12,931 nucleotides of DNA. Source: Asaia bogorensis. Lineage in GTDB: Bacteria; Pseudomonadota; Alphaproteobacteria; Acetobacterales; Acetobacteraceae. This document shows positions 1-7,020 of this stretch, in pieces (positions within the stretch are counted from its first letter, which is position 1; every line of letters begins with the position of its first letter). The notes beneath the pieces were generated by a model. It did no database searches and was not told the DNA's origin. It saw only the letters and a program-made list of their open reading frames with translations. The stretch lies in contig CAMCZJ010000074.1 in the NCBI GenBank assembly GCA_945886995.1, forward strand, positions 1-12,931, given 5' to 3'. The position numbers and the translations under genes are program-made.

Positions 1-718
1 ACCCTTCAATAACCCGGCGGTGCGCCGCGCGGTGCTGACTGCAGTCAATCAGATTGATTTCATGACTGCGGTGATCGGCACGGCGGGTGTTGAAGGCCGC
101 CCTGATCTCCGCCGTGAAGGCATTGGCTATTTCGCACCGGAAAGCCCCTTGGCCAGCAATATCGGCATGGAACGCATGCGTAAAAGCATCGAAGCCGCGC
201 GCGCCGAATTGCAGGCTGCGGGTGCGATGGGCCAGCGCCTTGTGCTGCTGAACGCGACCGATCTTGCCTCCATCAATGCAGCAACCCTGGTGGGGGCGGA
301 TTTGTTCACCCGCATGGGCTTCAATGTGGATCTGGTCAGCACGGATTGGGGCACGCTGGTCGCCCGCCGCGCGAGCAAGAACCCGCTGGAACAGGGGGGC
401 TGGTCCGGCTTTTTCACCTTCTGGTCCGGCATTGATCATTGGAATCCGGCGAGCCATGCCTCCATCCGTGGCCATGGCGATAATGCCTGGGCCGGCTGGC
501 CGACCATCCCAGCCTTGGAAGCGCAGCGCGATGCCTGGTTCAACGCGCCAGATGCGGCGGCAGAAGCGGCAGCGGGCAGAGAAATGCAGCGCATCGCCTT
601 TGATGAAGTGCCCTATGTGCCGACGGGCATGTATTATCAGCCCACCGCCTATCGCCGGAACTTGACCGGCATGCTGAAGGGCCAACCGCCGCTGTTCTGG
701 AATATCCGGCGGGCTTAA
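1..718 (+). CDS. ABC transporter substrate-binding protein, family 5 (C-terminal part)
   Basis: This is the periplasmic binding protein of a peptide/nickel/opine-type (DppA/OppA-like) ABC importer. The gene is cut by the window edge: the frame is open from base 2 and reads PFNNPAVRRAVLTAVNQ, the family-5 signature in which the residues after a conserved PF/ND stretch form the ligand-lobe helix. The GTG at 20 is therefore an internal codon and not the start. About 238 residues remain of the usual 500-550. The C-terminal half shows the expected late-domain features: a WSGFFTFWSGIDHWNP segment, a DEVPYVPTGMYYQP stretch, and an end near PPLFWNIRRA. Signal peptide and N-lobe lie outside the window. 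The transporter's other subunits are not on the downstream side, so they would be upstream or elsewhere. The substrate cannot be told from this fragment. The family assignment is firm. Confidence 0.88.
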   Translation, partial: PFNNPAVRRAVLTAVNQIDFMTAVIGTAGVEGRPDLRREGIGYFAPESPLASNIGMERMRKSIEAARAELQAAGAMGQRLVLLNATDLASINAATLVGADLFTRMGFNVDLVSTDWGTLVARRASKNPLEQGGWSGFFTFWSGIDHWNPASHASIRGHGDNAWAGWPTIPALEAQRDAWFNAPDAAAEAAAGREMQRIAFDEVPYVPTGMYYQPTAYRRNLTGMLKGQPPLFWNIRRA

Positions 719-734
719 TCCGAACCCCGCGCCG

Positions 735-770
735 CGCCTGGGCTTGCCGGGCGTGGCCGGGTTTCTTCCG
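735..770 (+). terminator. possible weak rho-independent terminator
   Basis: A 7-bp stem with one T-G wobble (CGCCTGG, loop GCTTG, CCGGGCG, 735-753) lies 17 bases after the binding-protein stop codon. A short interrupted T run (TTTCTT, 762-767) follows. A second GCCGG/CCGGC pairing with a 13-base loop (756-778) overlaps the T run. The T tract is poor, so this is suggestive only. It would separate the transporter gene from glmM. Confidence 0.35.
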
Positions 771-797
771 AAGCCGGCAAGGGGCTATAAGCCACGC

Positions 798-2165
798 ATG
801 AGCGAAGCACCCCCAACCCGCCGGCTTTTCGGCACTGATGGCATTCGCGGCAAGGCCAATGCGGCGCCGATGGATGCCGCCACCGCGCTCCGGCTCGGCC
901 AGGCGGCGGGCAGCTTCTTCAATCGGGGCAATCACCGCCACCGGGTCGTGATTGGCAAGGATACGCGGCTTTCTGGCTATATGCTGGAACCGGCGCTCAC
1001 AGCCGGCTTCATCGGTGCCGGCATGGATGTGGTGCTGGTCGGGCCCTTGCCCACGCCGGCCATCGCCTTGCTCACGCGCTCACTCCGCGCCGATTTGGGC
1101 GTGATGATCAGCGCCTCCCACAACCCCTATGAAGATAACGGCATCAAGCTATTTGGCCCCGATGGGCTGAAGCTTACCGATGATCAGGAAGCCGAAATCG
1201 AGGCCCTGATGGCGGGCGATCTTGGCGCGGCGCTGGTGCCACCCGCACGGCTTGGTCGCGCAAGCCGGCTGGAAGATGCGCCGGGGCGCTATATTGAAGC
1301 CGCCAAGGCATCCTTCCCACGCGGCCAGACGCTGGATGGGCTGCGCATTGTCGTGGATTGCGCCCATGGCGCCGGATATCGCGTAGCACCCACCGTGCTG
1401 TGGGAATTGGGGGCCGAGGTGATCCCCATCGGCGTCGCCCCGGATGGCTTCAATATAAATAAGGGTGTGGGGTCCACCGCGCCCGCGTCACTTGCGACTT
1501 TGGTACGCGAACGCCGCGCCGATTTGGGCATAGCCTTGGATGGCGATGCGGATCGTGTGGTGCTGGTGGATGAAGCCGGGCAATTAGTGGACGGAGACCA
1601 GATTCTGGCGCTGATTGCCCGTTCCTGGCATGCGCAGGGCCGCCTGACCGGGGGCGCCGTGGTGGCGACCGTCATGTCCAATATGGGGCTTGAACGTTAC
1701 CTTGAGGCGCGCGGTCTTGGCTTGCTCCGCACTGCTGTCGGCGACCGCTATGTGGGTGAGAAGATGCGCGAAGCCGGCTGCAATCTGGGTGGCGAGCAAT
1801 CCGGCCATATGATCATGCCCGAATTCGGCACGACCGGAGATGGGTTGATCGCGGCGCTCCAAGTGCTTTCCGTTTTGGTCGAAGAAAAGCGCCCGGCGAG
1901 TGAGGTGCTGCGCTGCTTCGCGCCCTTGCCGCAGCGGCTGGTGAATGTGCGCTATGCGGGCGCCTCACCGCTGGTGAAGCCCATAGTCACCCAGGCCATC
2001 GCGGCCGAGGAAGCGGCGCTTGGTGCGCGTGGCCGCGTGCTGATCCGCGCGAGCGGCACGGAACCGGTGATTCGTGTGATGGCGGAGGCCGAGGAAGAAG
2101 CCCTGGTGGAAGGCGTGGTCAGCCGCCTTGCTGACCTGATCCGGGCAGAGGCGCGCGCGGCATGA
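798..2165 (+). CDS. glmM: phosphoglucosamine mutase GlmM
   Basis: GlmM interconverts glucosamine-6-phosphate and glucosamine-1-phosphate in the cytoplasm, on the way to UDP-GlcNAc for peptidoglycan and LPS. The ATG at 798 gives MSEAPPTRRLFGTDGIRG, matching the family N-terminus, and 455 residues, close to the usual ~450. The longer in-frame TTG start at 744 adds an unconserved 18-residue tail inside the hairpin region and was rejected. All four alpha-D-phosphohexomutase landmarks are present: the phosphoserine loop ISASHNP (residues 104-110; S107 is the expected phospho-acceptor), the metal loop DGDADR (248-253), the sugar loop GGEQSGH (331-337), and the phosphate loop RASGTEP (418-423). The gene looks intact. 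Its stop overlaps the thiD start (ATGA), so the two are probably co-translated. No promoter was recognised in the 79-base gap upstream. Confidence 0.97.
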   Translation: MSEAPPTRRLFGTDGIRGKANAAPMDAATALRLGQAAGSFFNRGNHRHRVVIGKDTRLSGYMLEPALTAGFIGAGMDVVLVGPLPTPAIALLTRSLRADLGVMISASHNPYEDNGIKLFGPDGLKLTDDQEAEIEALMAGDLGAALVPPARLGRASRLEDAPGRYIEAAKASFPRGQTLDGLRIVVDCAHGAGYRVAPTVLWELGAEVIPIGVAPDGFNINKGVGSTAPASLATLVRERRADLGIALDGDADRVVLVDEAGQLVDGDQILALIARSWHAQGRLTGGAVVATVMSNMGLERYLEARGLGLLRTAVGDRYVGEKMREAGCNLGGEQSGHMIMPEFGTTGDGLIAALQVLSVLVEEKRPASEVLRCFAPLPQRLVNVRYAGASPLVKPIVTQAIAAEEAALGARGRVLIRASGTEPVIRVMAEAEEEALVEGVVSRLADLIRAEARAA

Positions 2166-2968
2166 AGGGACGCGTTCTGATCATCGCCGGGTCTGATTCA
2201 GGCGGGGGCGCGGGAATCCAGGCGGATATCAAGGCTGTGACCGCGCTTGGCGCCTTTGCCATGACGGCGATCACGGCGCTGACGGCGCAGAATACGCTTG
2301 GCGTGCATGGGGTTTTGCCCGTGCCGCTGGAATTCCTGCGCAAGCAGATCGCGGTGGTGCTTGATGATATCGGCGCGGATGCGCTGAAAACCGGGATGCT
2401 GGCCGATAGCGCGACCATTGAAGCGGTATGTGACGAAATCACGGCCCGCGCCCCCGGCCTGCCCTTGGTGGCGGACCCGGTGATGGTGGCCAAGGGCGGC
2501 CACCCGCTTCTGGTGCCGGACGCCGCCGAGACGCTGAAGCGACGCCTTTTGCCGATCGCCACCGTGCTGACCCCCAATCTGCCGGAGGCCGAGGCGCTGT
2601 GTGGCTTTGCCATTGCCGATGTCGGCGCCATGCACCAGGCGGCTAAGGCGCTTCTGGCCCTTGGCCCCAAGGCGGTGCTGCTGAAGGGCGGGCATTTGCC
2701 GGGGGATGAGGTGGTGGATTTGCTCGCGACCGGGGCGCGGATGGAAATCTTCCGCGACCGGCGGATTGATACGCGCCATACCCATGGCACGGGTTGCACC
2801 TTGGCCAGCGCAGTGGCGGCGGGGCTGGCGCAGGGGCTTTCGCTGCGCGATTCGGTCATCCGTGGCCGGGCCTATGTCCGCGCTGCCATTGCCTCGGCGC
2901 CTGGATTCGGCGCTGGGCATGGGCCGCTGGACCATGGCGTGACCTGCGATCCTGGGATTCTGCGCTGA
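2162..2968 (+). CDS. thiD: hydroxymethylpyrimidine / phosphomethylpyrimidine kinase ThiD
   Basis: ThiD is a cytoplasmic ribokinase-fold enzyme. It phosphorylates HMP to HMP-P and then HMP-PP, the pyrimidine half of thiamine. The 268-residue length is typical. The N-terminus shows the GSDSGGGAGIQADIK motif (10-24), followed by the AQNT segment (Q44) that holds the pyrimidine. DPVMVAKGG (105-113) and TPNLPEAE (137-144) are conserved strand and loop motifs. HTHGTGCT (206-213) is the C-terminal anion hole, with C212 in the position of the reactive cysteine in many ThiD proteins. The start is fixed by the ATGA overlap with glmM. No TPP-riboswitch leader is possible here because the start lies inside the glmM stop, so any thiamine control would have to act on the whole glmM-thiD transcript. 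Confidence 0.95.
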   Translation: MKGRVLIIAGSDSGGGAGIQADIKAVTALGAFAMTAITALTAQNTLGVHGVLPVPLEFLRKQIAVVLDDIGADALKTGMLADSATIEAVCDEITARAPGLPLVADPVMVAKGGHPLLVPDAAETLKRRLLPIATVLTPNLPEAEALCGFAIADVGAMHQAAKALLALGPKAVLLKGGHLPGDEVVDLLATGARMEIFRDRRIDTRHTHGTGCTLASAVAAGLAQGLSLRDSVIRGRAYVRAAIASAPGFGAGHGPLDHGVTCDPGILR

Positions 2969-3028
2969 ATCTGTCGCGGGTGCCGGTTTGTTTAGGGTTT
3001 GTTAACTTTTTCCTGGGCAACATCGCGC

Positions 3029-5356
3029 ATGGCTATCAATATGAGTGCCACCACAGCTGCGGCGTTATTTGGCCAACAAGGTCAGAACTCGCTCTTATCT
3101 CCCTTCGGTAACGCTCCCCGTGCGGCGAGCGCCGGGGAAGCTGTTGTCGCGCTCCGACGCCTCACCAAAGCAGGTGAGGAGGCCAAGGGCCTCTCGCGGG
3201 AAAAGAAGGACCCGATTACCCTCACTACCATCGCGCAGTTTCGCCAAGCGCTCGAATCTTCGCGCACATTGGATCGGGCCTTGTCCGATCCCCGAGTACT
3301 TAAGGTGTTGCTGCCGGCCTTGGGCCTGCCGGATCAGATTGGCAATCCTGGTCTTGCGAAGCGGGCCCTGCTTTCCGATCCGAAAGACCCGAAAGGCCTT
3401 GCTTCCCGGCTTGGCACTACCTGGAAGAATGCGGCTGCCACGCTGAACCTCAAGGCCACGACCACGGCGCCGACTGAGGCTTTCAAGGGTCTCACTGATC
3501 AGCAGACCAATTTCGTTGCCGCCCAGCTGCGGTTTGGCGAGAATATCCTGACCGCGCCCGCAACCAGGTCTACGGCACCCAAGATAAGGGCCTTTGATGG
3601 CCTTGCCGATAACTTGACGAAGGTGTTGGCTTCCCAGCTTCGCCCCGGCGAAACCGCCACAATGGAGCGCGCCAAGCTTGAGGTGGATTACGCGGCGGTG
3701 CTAACCGCGGCTACCATCCGTTCGAATGAAAACCCGCGGGCCGATCTACCGCAGTCGGTAAACAATGCCTTGCAACAAATGGTCGGGTTCCTGCGCACAG
3801 GTGCGCTGGACTCCGCTGCTTCTGTTATTGATCAAACGCTTACATCCCTTGAAGATGGTGGTGGCTTGCCGGCCGATGAGTTGAAGCGCGCCCGTGTCAC
3901 CCTGATCGAAGGCGGCATTACCATTGATCAGCTTCGTCGCAATGCTGATGGTGTTGTCAAAAGGGTTGAAGATCTTGTGCAGCTTGATATGCCAACAGAT
4001 TCAACTTCCGCTCCCGCTTGGGACCTTCAATTCCAGAACCGCTTGAACGCTTTTCAGCTGGAAGGTGAAAACAAGAATGTCAATTTTCCGATTGAAATAG
4101 CCGCCGCGATGGGGCGGCGCATGTTGGCCAAAGCAGAGTCCGAACTTCAGAAGACAATCGCCTCTACCTACACCAACTCCTCGCAGAAGATTCTGAATGA
4201 CAGGGGTGGCAAGCCGACCGGCCCAGTTGTTGAAGGCTTGCCGCCAGCGCGCATTACGGATGCGGAATCCAACAAAGTATTGGACGCGATGAAGAATGCC
4301 GCGCCGCCCAATCTGTCGCGTGCCCGGATTGAGGTGAATTTCGGCGCCGCCGCTTTGCGTAATGGGATTGAGCTTGCTGACACGGCACTTTTTGGTGCTC
4401 CTGTCGCGGCCAATTCGGCCAAGACCGATGCCGCAAAGTTAATGAGGTCGGGGGGCTTTGGCCCTGCCTTGGCCCGGATAGATGACGCCATTGAGGAAAT
4501 GGCCAATGATTCGAACCTGACTACGAAGGCGCGGCGCGATGGGACTGCGGCACTGCTTGAAATTGGCATGTCCATTGAACTCGTAATGCGTAATGCAAAG
4601 GGTTATGCTGACCGCGCAGAAAAGCTTGCCGCGCTGGACACACCGCAAAAATCAACCCTTTCGCGGGATTTCCAGATCCGAATGGAATCTTTCCACAGGG
4701 AAGGCATTGATGGCAATGTGAATTTTGCACTTGAAGTGGCCGCCGCCATGGCCACGCGGATGAATGAGCAGGCAACCAGTGTCGATGAAAGCGCGATTGC
4801 GCAATCCTTAATCAATCGCTCCCAGCAGGTGCTGAAAGGGCGTGATGGAACGCCTTCTGTCTCCGTAGGGTTTGATGGCTCCCCGCGCCGCATCTCCACC
4901 ATTGATGCGAGCAAGATTGTTGATTCGATGAAAACTGTGAACCCGCTCGGCACCCTTAGTGATCCCAAGATGCTCGAGATTTTGACCAGTGGCTTCACCA
5001 AATACGAATATCTGGATGGGTTGAGCAAGGCCAATCCAGGGATGTCCGACGCCATCTACTTCATGGACAATGCCAAGACCCTAAAGACCCCTTATGATAT
5101 TCTGGGCAATCGCGCGATGCGCCGCGTTGTTTTGGGCGCCTTGGGCTTGCCCGACCAGATCGCGATCCAGCCTGTGGAAACCCAGGCGCGTGCCATTACG
5201 TCACGGCTCAAGCTGACTGACCTACAGGATGCGACAAAGGTGCGCGCGGTTGCTGAACGCTACCTGATGGTCCGCGCGGATAAGGCCGTTGAAGAACAGG
5301 CCAATGCGTCCAATGATGTTTTTGCCACAGCCGCGAGAGTTTCCCTTAGGATCTGA
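3029..5356 (+). CDS. repeat-expanded DUF1217-like protein, function unknown
   Basis: A 775-residue soluble, mostly helical protein; no signal peptide or membrane segment is seen. The C-terminus (about 645-750) carries TPYDILGNRAMRRVVLGALG, LPDQIA and LKLTDLQDATK, typical of the second half of DUF1217 proteins. Residues 64-142 (FRQALESS, DPRVLKVLLPALGLPDQI, LASRLGTTWK) resemble the first half. Family members in this group are, as I recall, about 250-300 residues. Here some 490 residues lie between the halves, mostly two copies of a ~215-residue unit: about 211-425 and 427-636. Shared landmarks are RAKLEVDYAAVL/RARIEVNFGAAAL, NVNFPIEIAAAM/NVNFALEVAAAM and RITDAESNKVLDAMK/RISTIDASKIVDSMK. A shorter repeat occurs at 152-172 and 189-209. 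The ATG at 3029 was chosen over an upstream TTG at 2999; the ATG at 3041 is also possible, and the ribosome site is weak. GC is visibly lower than in neighbours (47% at 4561-4620). DUF1217 genes often sit in flagellar loci, but no flagellar gene is present here, so function is open. Confidence 0.85.
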   Translation: MAINMSATTAAALFGQQGQNSLLSPFGNAPRAASAGEAVVALRRLTKAGEEAKGLSREKKDPITLTTIAQFRQALESSRTLDRALSDPRVLKVLLPALGLPDQIGNPGLAKRALLSDPKDPKGLASRLGTTWKNAAATLNLKATTTAPTEAFKGLTDQQTNFVAAQLRFGENILTAPATRSTAPKIRAFDGLADNLTKVLASQLRPGETATMERAKLEVDYAAVLTAATIRSNENPRADLPQSVNNALQQMVGFLRTGALDSAASVIDQTLTSLEDGGGLPADELKRARVTLIEGGITIDQLRRNADGVVKRVEDLVQLDMPTDSTSAPAWDLQFQNRLNAFQLEGENKNVNFPIEIAAAMGRRMLAKAESELQKTIASTYTNSSQKILNDRGGKPTGPVVEGLPPARITDAESNKVLDAMKNAAPPNLSRARIEVNFGAAALRNGIELADTALFGAPVAANSAKTDAAKLMRSGGFGPALARIDDAIEEMANDSNLTTKARRDGTAALLEIGMSIELVMRNAKGYADRAEKLAALDTPQKSTLSRDFQIRMESFHREGIDGNVNFALEVAAAMATRMNEQATSVDESAIAQSLINRSQQVLKGRDGTPSVSVGFDGSPRRISTIDASKIVDSMKTVNPLGTLSDPKMLEILTSGFTKYEYLDGLSKANPGMSDAIYFMDNAKTLKTPYDILGNRAMRRVVLGALGLPDQIAIQPVETQARAITSRLKLTDLQDATKVRAVAERYLMVRADKAVEEQANASNDVFATAARVSLRI
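3484..4936 (+). repeat. internal protein-level tandem duplication in the DUF1217-like gene
   Basis: Two diverged copies of one coding unit lie head to tail: about 3659-4303 (residues 211-425) and 4307-4936 (427-636). The copies match by landmark order rather than by DNA identity, so the duplication is old. A shorter duplicated piece (GLTDQQTNFVAAQLRFGE at 154-171 and GLADNLTKVLASQLRPGE at 191-208) lies just before the first copy. Boundaries are by eye and could move by about 10 residues. Confidence 0.75.
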
Positions 5357-5401
5357 GGTAGGATTTGCCACAGCTTCGCGGGGGCATTATGCCAATCCGT
5401 G

Positions 5402-6199
5402 ATGCGGCTGCCCCTGTTTCTTGTTGATGCTTTCACCACGCGCCCTTTTGCCGGTAACCCTGCTGCTGTAGTGCCGCTTACGGCGTCCCTGCCTGATGCT
5501 GTGATGCAGGCCATGGCGGTGGAGCATAACCTTTCCGAAACCGCCTTCGTCATGCGTGAAGCAGCGGGATGGCGGCTCCGTTGGTTCACGCCCAAGGCCG
5601 AGGTTGAAATATGCGGCCACGCCACCCTGGCCACCGCCTATGTGTTGGCGCGCGAATTGGGTGAAGCGCCGCCCTTCACCTTTCAAACCTTGTCCGGCCC
5701 ATTGATCGTGGAAGCCGATGGCCCGCGCTTCATTCTGGATTTCCCGGCGCGGCTGTCCGCACCGGCGATACCGCCCGCGGGCCTAGCCGCAGCTTTGGGG
5801 GCCACACCGCGTGAGGTGCATCGCGCCCGAGACTGGATTTGTGTCATGGAAAGCCCGGAACAGGTCGCCGGATTGGCGCCAGACCACCAAGCCCTGGCGG
5901 CGCTGCCTGGTGGCGAAAGGGTGATCGTGACCGCTGCGGGCGGGCAGGGGGTGGATATCACCTCCCGCTTCTTCGCCGTAAAAGTGGGCGTGCCGGAAGA
6001 CCCGGTAACGGGCACGGCCCATGTGCAGCTGGTGCCCTTCTGGGCGGCACGGCTTGGCCGCAAAAATCTGGTCTGCCGCCAAGCCAGTGCGCGCGGCGGC
6101 ACGCTATGGTGCGAATGGCGGGGTGATCGGGTGCGGATGGCCGGCGATGCCGTGCTTTATGCCAAGGGTGAAATCCAGATCCGGCCTGATCCGAAGTAA
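5402..6199 (+). CDS. PhzF family isomerase
   Basis: A member of the PhzF / diaminopimelate-epimerase-fold family, cytoplasmic, 265 residues (family about 260-290). The N-terminus MRLPLFLVDAF continues into TTRPFAGNPAAVV (12-24), the family signature. NLSETAFV (43-50) holds Glu46, which corresponds to the catalytic Glu of PhzF. RWFTPKAEVEICGHATLA (60-77) and DITSRFFAVKVGVPEDPVTG (185-204, followed by TAH) are the two substrate loops. The last has VTGTAH where VTGSAH is commonest, a mild change. A GTG directly before the ATG (5399) is an equally possible start; no strong ribosome site separates them. Nothing phenazine-related is nearby, and most PhzF proteins outside phenazine loci have unknown substrates. 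The gene converges on the minus-strand operon, ending 32 bases before it. Confidence 0.92.
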   Translation: MRLPLFLVDAFTTRPFAGNPAAVVPLTASLPDAVMQAMAVEHNLSETAFVMREAAGWRLRWFTPKAEVEICGHATLATAYVLARELGEAPPFTFQTLSGPLIVEADGPRFILDFPARLSAPAIPPAGLAAALGATPREVHRARDWICVMESPEQVAGLAPDHQALAALPGGERVIVTAAGGQGVDITSRFFAVKVGVPEDPVTGTAHVQLVPFWAARLGRKNLVCRQASARGGTLWCEWRGDRVRMAGDAVLYAKGEIQIRPDPK

Positions 6200-6231
6200 C
6201 GGGCTGGTGGCACCGCCTTGCCGATTAGGCG

Positions 6232-6981
6232 CTATACTTCTTCATGAGCGATCCAGCGCGCCAATGCGGATGGCAGGCCGACTGAAGGTTTGGGGTCTGG
6301 CCTTCTGAAGCTGCCGGCCTGGGCCTTGAGCGGCGCAAGGGTGACCAGCGCCTCTGCCTGCTTCACTGCCGCCGCGACGCAATCTACCACGGGCACGGAA
6401 ATGCTATGCGCAACCTTCGGCCCCAGCCCTGCCAATGGCGCACCGGCGAGCAGCACGACATCCGCCTGATCTTCCTCAACCGCGCGATTGGCAAGGCTGA
6501 CCAGCAAATCCGCCTTTTCTTCCTGCACGGAACCAATGCCGCGAAAGGTGCCATCCAGCGTACGAATGGAAGCGCAGCGCTTTTCAAGCCCGTGCCATGC
6601 CACGCATTCGCGGTACCAGGGTTCGAGCGCGGCGGCGAAGGTGACGATGGAAAAGCGCCCACCCAGCATGCAGGCTGTCAGCATGCCGGCTTCGGCAAGT
6701 CCGATGACAGGGATGGGGAAAAGCTCTCTGGCGCCGCCGAGCCCAGGATCGGCGAAGGCCGCAATTATCGCTGCATCAACCTGCGAGTGCAATTCTGCCA
6801 ACATCTCAAGCGCCATCGCGCCGCCGAGCACCGCCTCCGCGCGCGTCGCTATATAGGGCACACCACGCGGTGCCGTGGCGGGGATGAGTTCGGTGCCGGG
6901 CGCTGCCGCAGGCTTCGCTGCGGCCATGATCAGGTCCGTGACCCCGGTTGAGGTATTCGGATTGAGCATCAGAATACGCAA
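6232..6981 (-). CDS. aspartate/glutamate/hydantoin racemase-family protein lacking both catalytic cysteines
   Basis: A 249-residue cytoplasmic protein of the Asp/Glu/hydantoin racemase superfamily. The N-terminal MRILMLNPNTS is the hydantoin-racemase-like signature, with VIGLAEAGM (92-100) and GGRFSIVTF (107-115) further on. Active members use two cysteines as opposed acid/base groups, one in an ACF-DPGL context and one in a GCAGMAG context. Here these read IIAAFADPGL (Ala75) and LLAGAPLAGL (Gly180), so both are missing. The remaining cysteines (104, 126, 136, 201) are elsewhere. From memory, a GAPLAG-type subgroup exists in proteobacteria, so this is more likely a distinct subfamily than a damaged gene. 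The start is TTG at 6981, supported by GGAGA six bases upstream and by the conserved N-terminus; the ATG at 6969 would remove MRIL. It is the last gene of the operon, 39 bases after the deacetylase. A racemase, isomerase, lyase or decarboxylase role remains open. Confidence 0.85.
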   Translation of the reverse strand: MRILMLNPNTSTGVTDLIMAAAKPAAAPGTELIPATAPRGVPYIATRAEAVLGGAMALEMLAELHSQVDAAIIAAFADPGLGGARELFPIPVIGLAEAGMLTACMLGGRFSIVTFAAALEPWYRECVAWHGLEKRCASIRTLDGTFRGIGSVQEEKADLLVSLANRAVEEDQADVVLLAGAPLAGLGPKVAHSISVPVVDCVAAAVKQAEALVTLAPLKAQAGSFRRPDPKPSVGLPSALARWIAHEEV

Positions 6982-7020
6982 AGGAAATCTCCTTTTGTGC
7001 CGGGCTACAGGTGCTAGGAT

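Noticed and set aside
540..941. Minus-strand open frame spanning the transporter-glmM gap
   Set aside because: It overlaps the coding ends of both real genes, has no family signature and would run through the hairpin region.
2198..2935. Long open frames on the minus strand opposite thiD (also 2119-2859)
   Set aside because: They are antisense shadows of a GC-rich gene with clear ThiD motifs; the translations are rich in Arg, His and Gln, have no recognisable domain and have no ribosome site.
5351..5401. CTGAG sequence near 5353 as part of a TPP riboswitch
   Set aside because: It overlaps the stop of the DUF1217-like gene; no second THI-box motif or fold follows in the 45-base gap, and the downstream gene is not a thiamine gene.
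6200..6231. Bidirectional terminator between the converging phzF-like and racemase-family genes
   Set aside because: The 32 bases contain only GGTGGCACC with a one-base loop and no T run on either strand.
6406..6951. Plus-strand open frames across the racemase-family gene
   Set aside because: The minus-strand product has clear family motifs; the plus-strand translations look like antisense noise.
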